This document shows, one piece after another, positions 58,784-64,000 of a DNA stretch of 64,000 nucleotides. The notes under the pieces were generated by a model. That model made no database searches, had not been told where the DNA came from, and saw only the letters and a program-made list of their open reading frames with translations. Position 1 is the stretch's first letter. Each line of letters starts with the position of its first letter. Made by a program: the position numbers and the translations under genes. Source of the DNA: a bacterium (GTDB lineage Bacteria; Krumholzibacteriota; Krumholzibacteriia; JACNKJ01); assembly GCA_024231955.1 (NCBI GenBank), contig JAAEPZ010000033.1, positions 62,001 through 126,000 of the forward strand. The letters run 5' to 3'.

Positions 58784-59101
58784 CTACCAGCGGCCACCGC
58801 CGCCACCGCCGCCACCACCGCCGTAACCGCCACCGCCACGGCCACCGCCGCCGCCACGAGGCTTGTCCTGGGCCTCGTTCACACGAAGAGCACGTCCGTC
58901 CATCTCCTTGCCGTCCAGGTTCTGGATCATGGTGGCAAGATCGTTGTCATCGACTTCGATAAAACCGAAGCCACGGGGACGGCCCGTCTCGCGGTCCATG
59001 ATCAGCGCAACGGAGTTAACCGTGCCATGCTGACCGAACAGCTCTTTGATATCGTCTTCGGTCGCACTGAAGGGCAGGTTGCCCACGTAGATTTTCTTCA
59101 A
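58784..59101 (-). CDS. RRM RNA-binding protein with glycine-rich tail
   Basis: 105 residues. The start is TTG with AGGAG eight bases upstream; the product begins (M)KKIYVGNLPFSATEDDIKELFG. RNP2 is KIYVGNLPF and RNP1 is RGFGFIEV, with aromatic residues for RNA stacking; the last ~25 residues are a GGRGGGG-type tail. Such proteins, like the Rbp family of cyanobacteria, are usually cold-induced RNA chaperones. It is preceded by a long leader with a stable hairpin. Confidence 0.92.
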   Translation of the reverse strand: MKKIYVGNLPFSATEDDIKELFGQHGTVNSVALIMDRETGRPRGFGFIEVDDNDLATMIQNLDGKEMDGRALRVNEAQDKPRGGGGGRGGGGYGGGGGGGGGGRW

Positions 59102-59313
59102 GGTCTTTTCTCCTAATGTCGGCGTTCCGACTAAACCAAGCGCTCAGGATCACCGGCTTCTTCCGGCTAAACCCCCTGCGCTATAAATTGGCCCGGCAAT
59201 CTCTTTGATAGCCGAACCCCATCTCCCGAGAGTCGGGAGAATCTTGTGGCCCTCGGATTCATAAGCGAACCTGCGGGCAAAATCTATGTTTACACGGTCG
59301 TGGTTGTTTACAG
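59102..59313 (-). promoter_or_regulatory. Leader of the RRM gene with stable hairpin
   Basis: TCTCCCGA and TCGGGAGA (59222-59240) form an 8-bp stem with a 3-base loop, about 120 bases upstream of the RRM start. Long structured leaders are common in cold-regulated RNA-binding-protein genes. The function is inferred. Confidence 0.45.
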
Positions 59314-59600
59314 CTAACGACCGACGTAAACGTTTTCTGAAATTCTGAGAGGATCTCGGCAGTGTACCAACTGGCACCTACTTCCGCCTACTCTGGCCTT
59401 CCAGGCGTTATCCGTGCCTTTGGGGCTGCTGTATGTTGCCAGACCAAGCCGGAATTTCCTACCCCAAACCTGATAGACACATTCTCCTCTGATTGCTGAA
59501 GGCCGGATCAGATCCTCATCCTTCAACTCATGTCCCTGATTATACACCACCTTCGTCTCAGTGTCTGCACTTTCAACAACTGCCTCGCCGTCTGGATCTC
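59314..59600 (-). pseudogene. Possible coding remnant
   Basis: One frame reads DPDGEAVVESADTETKVVYN, then QGHELKDEDLIRPSA and GECVYQVWGRKFRL, protein-like in composition, starting right after a stop codon with no ribosome site. It resembles no family that I can name. I treat it as a fragment or chance frame. Confidence 0.3.
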
Positions 59601-59682
59601 ATGGTGGCGACCATGGTAGACATCCGCCGGCGGACCTTGCTGGCAGAATACAATAAGTTCATCTAAACAGAAACGAGAGAGA

Positions 59683-61182
59683 TTACTTTAAGAGTGTGAG
59701 TTTATGCTGTTTAACGGCTCCCCCCGCTTCAATGCGGCAAAGATAGATCCCGCTAGGCAGCTCGTTGCCAAAACTGTCGGCTCCATCCCAAGCCGCATCC
59801 CAAGACCCTGCCGAATAGTGCTCGTTTGATATCATACGTACTAGCTGACCAGCAACGTCATAGATACCTAGTCTGATATTGCATGGATCTGACAGGGAAA
59901 ATCGAATCGCAGTATTAGGATTGAACGGATTAGGGAAACTGGAAAGAGTGACTCGGACGGCTGGCACCGGAACCGAGGCTATCCCAGTTTGAGGATCCCA
60001 GTCCCAGCGAGCAATATTCCTGGATGGTTTGCCACCTGCATATTCAAACCACCCGCCAACATATAGGTTGTTTTGGAATGTAATCAAGTCATAGACTCTG
60101 TTCCCCACGATACCAGTACCCAAAGGTAGCCACTCTCCATTATCCAGACGAGCTATATTATTAAAGGGAACGCCATAATAACCCGTTATTTGGCCCGCTA
60201 CATACATCTCTCCGCCAAACTTCTCAAACGCATATGCCCTTCCATCAACACCATCTCCTGATCGCAACCAAGAATGGCCATCCCATGTTGCGACATGACT
60301 TAATTCCTCTCCAAGCAATGTTCCGGTAAATGTTCCTCCGACAAACAGAAGATCTGTGTCAACTCCTAAACCCCATACGTCATCATTGAGCCCGCTACCC
60401 AGAGCATGCCAAGATACTCCATTCCACCGAGCAATATGTTCAACCATGATGTATTCCTCACGAGTTCCGGCTACATTATATGCCACCCTGAAAGTACCAC
60501 CAGCTATCAAGTCGCCTTGATACTCTTCGAGGCAGAATACCATTCCATTCAAGCCATACTCGCCCAATGCAGACCAAGAAGAATCATCCCATTTTGCAAT
60601 ATACCAACGGGGTTGATTATCAATTGCCTGAAACGTGCCACCGGCGATTAAATCATCGCCGTATGTAAGCAGGCACCGGATTGAATTGCTGAAACTCCCC
60701 ATACTGTGCCAAATCGCCCCATCCCACCGCGCTATTGTTGATATAGGGTTACCATCGATTTGCTCGAAATCGCCAGCGACAATCAGATCTCCATTATACA
60801 CTGCCAGCGCTCGCACCCTGGCCATATGTCCAGTACAACCAGTTCCAAAAGTACTCCAATTAGAACCATCCCAGATGGCAATGTTGTTGGCATCCAAGGA
60901 ACCCGCCTTTGTGAAAGTCCCTCCGACAATCAGTTTACCATCGTAAATCACACTACAACTAACGCGGAAACTCGAATGACCACTAATCCCCTCTCTTCCA
61001 AACCCATCCCACCAATACTCGTCTTCCGAGCTAGGGTGATCACTAACTCTACTTTGAGCATGCAACAGCATAGAAGGGGTAGCAGAGCACAGATTACTCC
61101 CTAAAACTATGGCCATAAGAATCCCAATTACGATACCAGGGACTTTGGCACAATGCTTCTCCCTTAGAGAGACACTACTCAT
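59683..61182 (-). CDS. Secreted propeller-repeat protein with C-terminal sorting domain
   Basis: Start at the third in-frame ATG, four bases after GGAGG; two others lie within 12 bases upstream. Signal peptide (VPGIVIGILMAIVLGSNLCSA). About eight tandem ~45-residue repeats follow with the pattern GDLIVGGTF.........IARWDG..W..LG.G, a beta-propeller typical of delta-60/Kelch-like proteins, and the sorting domain (NPFNPNT, DVAGQLVRMIS, PSGIYLCRI, LTLLK). Codon use is richer in A and T than upstream genes. Confidence 0.83.
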   Translation of the reverse strand: MSSVSLREKHCAKVPGIVIGILMAIVLGSNLCSATPSMLLHAQSRVSDHPSSEDEYWWDGFGREGISGHSSFRVSCSVIYDGKLIVGGTFTKAGSLDANNIAIWDGSNWSTFGTGCTGHMARVRALAVYNGDLIVAGDFEQIDGNPISTIARWDGAIWHSMGSFSNSIRCLLTYGDDLIAGGTFQAIDNQPRWYIAKWDDSSWSALGEYGLNGMVFCLEEYQGDLIAGGTFRVAYNVAGTREEYIMVEHIARWNGVSWHALGSGLNDDVWGLGVDTDLLFVGGTFTGTLLGEELSHVATWDGHSWLRSGDGVDGRAYAFEKFGGEMYVAGQITGYYGVPFNNIARLDNGEWLPLGTGIVGNRVYDLITFQNNLYVGGWFEYAGGKPSRNIARWDWDPQTGIASVPVPAVRVTLSSFPNPFNPNTAIRFSLSDPCNIRLGIYDVAGQLVRMISNEHYSAGSWDAAWDGADSFGNELPSGIYLCRIEAGGAVKQHKLTLLK

Positions 61183-61288
61183 CATTCCTCCCATGCTGTT
61201 GCATGTATAAATTTCTACCTCAAATACACAAGTCTCTGAGTAAGTATAGCATCACCAGCACTCTCAACTCAATTAAAATATATGCCAG

Positions 61289-61609
61289 TGACCTTCTCCC
61301 TTCAGCCGACCAAATCCTGAGTTAGTCTTTCAATCTTGTTTTGCTTCTCCGCAAACTCCTCAGTGGTCATCAGCCCCAGCGATCTATGCGGTCTGAACGT
61401 GTTGTACTTCTTCCGCCAATCCTCAATCTTCTGACGAGCGTCGGCCAGATTCGCAAAAACCCCAAGAGCTCTCGCTCCCGGGGTTCGACGTTAACAGAAA
61501 GGCCGCCGGAATCCGGCGACCTTTATCAGGCTCCCCAAACGTAACTCTCCTCGTAACCTTCACAGGGTTTGCACATTTTAGAACTGTCCAGCTATCAGGG
61601 AGGAGGTCA
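61289..61609 (-). mobile_element. Internally deleted IS3-family element
   Basis: Terminal inverted repeats TGACCTTCTCCC (61289-61300) and GGGAGGAGGTCA (61598-61609) match in 11 of 12 positions. The minus strand carries the last ~50 residues of an IS3 transposase at one end and the leader/terminator block shared with 58434-58592 at the other. The central part of both transposase genes is missing. No target duplication was seen. Confidence 0.85.
61302..61457 (-). pseudogene. IS3 transposase C-terminal remnant
   Basis: The minus-strand frame reads ANLADARQKIEDWRKKYN, then TFRPHRSLGLMTTEEFA and IERLTQDLVG, then a stop at 61302-61304. The WR..YN..RPH.SLG pattern is the C-terminal end of the rve (OrfB) domain. 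The DDE core is absent. Confidence 0.92.
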
Positions 61610-61747
61610 GTTGGTGCAAATGATCTGCCATGTGAGCAGATTTGTCTGAACAGTATGTTTAGGCTTTGAGGGGGGAATAGGTCAGAAAGCGGTTCTTTCC
61701 AATGGAGGAGATGATATTCTGAATGCGGCCGAATATCGACGACTGAG

Positions 61748-64000
61748 CTATCGAAGCAGTACAAGTTTACAAGTAGACTCAATACTGCCTATCGTCAGGC
61801 GAGCGAAGTAAACGCCTGATCCAACGGGTTCCTCTTTATGATCATTCCCATCCCAATTCAGTTGGTATTTGCCTTTTGGATAATTCGCATTAGTCAGGGT
61901 TCTGATCTTTCTGCCCGAGACATCATAGACAGTGATATTGACACGATCCACCTCCGGAACATTGAAGCTGATCGTTGTAGTCGGATTGAATGGATTGGGG
62001 TAATTCCACAGCAAGCTGCCGGAGAGCAAAGTTGAAGGATTATCAATCACACCTGTTACACCTTCAGTTCTGTTGATGAGAATCGATACACTACCGTAAC
62101 CTTGGTTCGTCAAGGCCAGATCCATATGCCCATCATTATCGAAATCACCTGTAGCAACAGATGTTGGGCGATTACCGGAGAAGTAGCATACGGTTGAGTC
62201 GAAAGTACCGTCTCCTAATCCCTTGAGAATAGCAACATCGTCAGTATATCTATTTGCTGCCGCGAGGTCCGTATGACCGTCACAATCGAAATCTTCAGCG
62301 ACTACCGACTCGGGTTCATATCCAGCAAAGTAGTATTCGGCGGGACTGAATGAACCGTTCCCTGACCCAATGAGAATCGCGACACAGTAATCAATTACCA
62401 ACGCTAGGTCCGTATGCCCGTCCCCATTGAAATCCCCTTTTGTGATCCAGACAGTATCTGAAACAGGGTAGCCGACCGCTGTGTCGAATGTGCCATCGCC
62501 AATTCCCAGGAGAATCGAGACACCGTACTCTTTCGCAATAGCCAGATCCGTGTGCCCATCCTCGTTGAAATCTCCTGTTACAAGATTTGAAGGTGAGCCA
62601 GCGCCGATGCTATATGTCAGAGCCTCTCCGAACGTACCGTCCCCTGCGCCAGGTATGATCGATACTCCGTTTCTGTTCGTCACCGCCACATCGGTATGTC
62701 CATCCTCGTTGAAATCTCCAAGAGTCAGGGAATGGGATTCCTGCCCCAGCCAATAATCAACAGCGGTGTTGAATGAGCCGTCCCCAGCCCCAATGAGAAT
62801 CGAGAAATCATGAGATAGACCATTTGCGGTAGCCAGATCACAATGCCCGTCTTCATTGAAGTCTCCCGAGGAAACAATGAGGGGACGGGCTCCGACAGGG
62901 CAGGTTACTGTAGTATTGAATATGCCTTCCCCAGAACCCATAATTATCGAGACATCATCGGAATTGTAATTGGCCACGGCAAGGTCTAGATTCCCGTCAT
63001 TGTCAAAATCCTCCGTGATGACTGACCATGGATAACTGCCGGCGCTATAATAGGCAGGGCCGCAGATCGTACCCTCACTCACACCCGGGAAAATGAGGAC
63101 ACTTTCCTTGACCCAGTTTGCTACGGCTATTTCCTTATGCCCGTCACGGTCAAAATCCTCGGCGATGATCGAGGTAGGTGTAGACGAAACAGGATAACTC
63201 ACATCAATACTGAATGTGCCATCCCCCGCTCCACAGTGAAGTGAGATGGAGGTGGAGGAGTAAATGGCTACAGCCAAATCATTGTGTCCGTCGTTATTCA
63301 AATCTTCCACTGTGATCGCGATGGGTTCGTTTCCTGTCACGAGGGGCGAGGAGATACTGAAGCTGCCACTACCTGATCCCAATAGTATTGATATGTAGTC
63401 TGCATCTGAATTGGTGATCACCAAATCTATATGATCATCTTCATTGAAGTCCCCTGTGGCGAGTGAAGATGGTCCATCTTGCCCACCATAGCTCACCGAT
63501 GCGTTAAATGAGCCATCTCCATTTCCCGAGTAAATCGACACACTACCGGATGCGTAGTTGGCAACCGCCAGATCAGTATTGCCATCCTCGTTAAAATCCA
63601 TCCCAACAACTGAGCGGGGTTCATCACCTGTTGTGACATTAGCAGCGACGATAAATGTGCCGTTCCCTGCACCCAACAGAATAGAGATATTATCTGATCC
63701 AGCATTCGCAACCGCCAGATCAGTATGTCCGTCATTGTTGACATCTCCAGCAGCAATTGAGTATGGGCTGTTACCTACAGGGATCGCTCGTGACCGGACA
63801 GTACTGGTAAATGTGCCATCACCAGCACCACATAGAATCGAAATATTGTTGGATGCCGAGTTGGCCACAGCCAGATCTATATGTCCGTCCTCATTGAAAT
63901 CTCCTGTGAGAAGATATCGCGGTTCATTGCCGACAAAGAAGTAATTGGCAGTGCCAAAAGTACCGTCTCCTAGGTTTAGAAGAAGAGCAACATTGTTGGA
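61748..64000 (-). CDS. Secreted FG-GAP/VCBS repeat protein with sorting domain, 5' end beyond window
   Basis: The frame is open to the right edge of the window, so the true start and signal peptide lie outside; at least 750 residues are present. They consist of about 16 repeats of the kind DFNEDGHTDLAVAN....VSI..GAGDGTF, the FG-GAP/VCBS propeller pattern with Ca2+-type D-N-D-G-H loops. The end is the sorting domain (NPFNPTTT, DVSGRKIRTLTN, GSGVYFARL, KLVLLR). It is the most AT-rich large gene here. Confidence 0.9.
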   Translation of the reverse strand, partial: SNNVALLLNLGDGTFGTANYFFVGNEPRYLLTGDFNEDGHIDLAVANSASNNISILCGAGDGTFTSTVRSRAIPVGNSPYSIAAGDVNNDGHTDLAVANAGSDNISILLGAGNGTFIVAANVTTGDEPRSVVGMDFNEDGNTDLAVANYASGSVSIYSGNGDGSFNASVSYGGQDGPSSLATGDFNEDDHIDLVITNSDADYISILLGSGSGSFSISSPLVTGNEPIAITVEDLNNDGHNDLAVAIYSSTSISLHCGAGDGTFSIDVSYPVSSTPTSIIAEDFDRDGHKEIAVANWVKESVLIFPGVSEGTICGPAYYSAGSYPWSVITEDFDNDGNLDLAVANYNSDDVSIIMGSGEGIFNTTVTCPVGARPLIVSSGDFNEDGHCDLATANGLSHDFSILIGAGDGSFNTAVDYWLGQESHSLTLGDFNEDGHTDVAVTNRNGVSIIPGAGDGTFGEALTYSIGAGSPSNLVTGDFNEDGHTDLAIAKEYGVSILLGIGDGTFDTAVGYPVSDTVWITKGDFNGDGHTDLALVIDYCVAILIGSGNGSFSPAEYYFAGYEPESVVAEDFDCDGHTDLAAANRYTDDVAILKGLGDGTFDSTVCYFSGNRPTSVATGDFDNDGHMDLALTNQGYGSVSILINRTEGVTGVIDNPSTLLSGSLLWNYPNPFNPTTTISFNVPEVDRVNITVYDVSGRKIRTLTNANYPKGKYQLNWDGNDHKEEPVGSGVYFARLTIGSIESTCKLVLLR

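Overview
The window looks like a chromosomal segment of a GC-rich, Gram-negative-type bacterium of the FCB/Krumholzibacteriota-Eisenbacteria-Latescibacterota kind. This is inferred from eight secreted proteins that end in the same FlgD-like/type-IX-type sorting domain (NPFNP motif, then SGRLV, then W(N/D)G.D..G..(V/L)(A/P)SG(V/I)Y, and a short basic tail such as KMILLK), together with FG-GAP, LamG and propeller repeats, outer-membrane and lipoprotein genes, and strong Shine-Dalgarno sites with frequent GTG and TTG starts. No rRNA, tRNA, CRISPR array or replication origin was recognised. The last ~5 kb is visibly richer in A+T than the rest and carries insertion-sequence relics.

Layout. 0-7 kb: a DUF1566-type secreted protein, a retropepsin-like protein, an ankyrin/PD40/FG-GAP fusion and a 6-bladed propeller protein. 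7.2-9.1 kb: the most notable locus, arsR-hgcA-hgcB on the minus strand, the gene pair for mercury methylation, complete with the HgcA cap-helix motif and the HgcB double ferredoxin motif with C-terminal vicinal cysteines. Divergent from it is a TetR regulator with a PDZ/retropepsin-like secreted protein. 11-14.5 kb: peptidase T and a Tet(M)-like ribosomal-protection GTPase. 14.8-25.4 kb: two secreted sorting-domain proteins flank an NTF2-like protein, MobB, an ExbB-like protein, a HAAS-type membrane protein, PadR and a membrane-fused spermidine-synthase-like protein. 25.7-37.2 kb: CPA2 antiporter, small Cys-rich secreted protein, monomeric isocitrate dehydrogenase, Ada/AlkA plus Ogt alkylation repair, an unrecognised protein, an outer-membrane barrel and RecQ. 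37.3-48 kb: MdaB with a divergent AraC regulator, a giant GH31-F5/8C-NPCBM-FGE fusion and a giant hybrid sensor kinase. 48-58.4 kb: Calx-beta, BIG2/FN3, LamG/FG-GAP secreted proteins, a LamG deletion derivative, a Kv-type channel with a zinc ribbon, and a PrcB-like lipoprotein. 58.4-64 kb: two IS3-family relics, an RRM protein and two secreted repeat proteins, the last running off the window end.

How they may work together. ArsR, HgcA and HgcB form an apparently self-regulated operon (4-nt gap arsR-hgcA, 28-nt gap hgcA-hgcB) with an inverted repeat at its 5' end. The GH31 fusion and the propeller-type hybrid kinase are convergent neighbours and may form a glycan-sensing and glycan-degrading pair. 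PadR and the HAAS membrane protein overlap by one base, a common pairing. Ada/AlkA and Ogt overlap by four bases as a repair operon. Several intergenic regions hold strong intrinsic-terminator hairpins, and others hold decayed gene fragments and duplicated non-coding segments, showing recent rearrangement.
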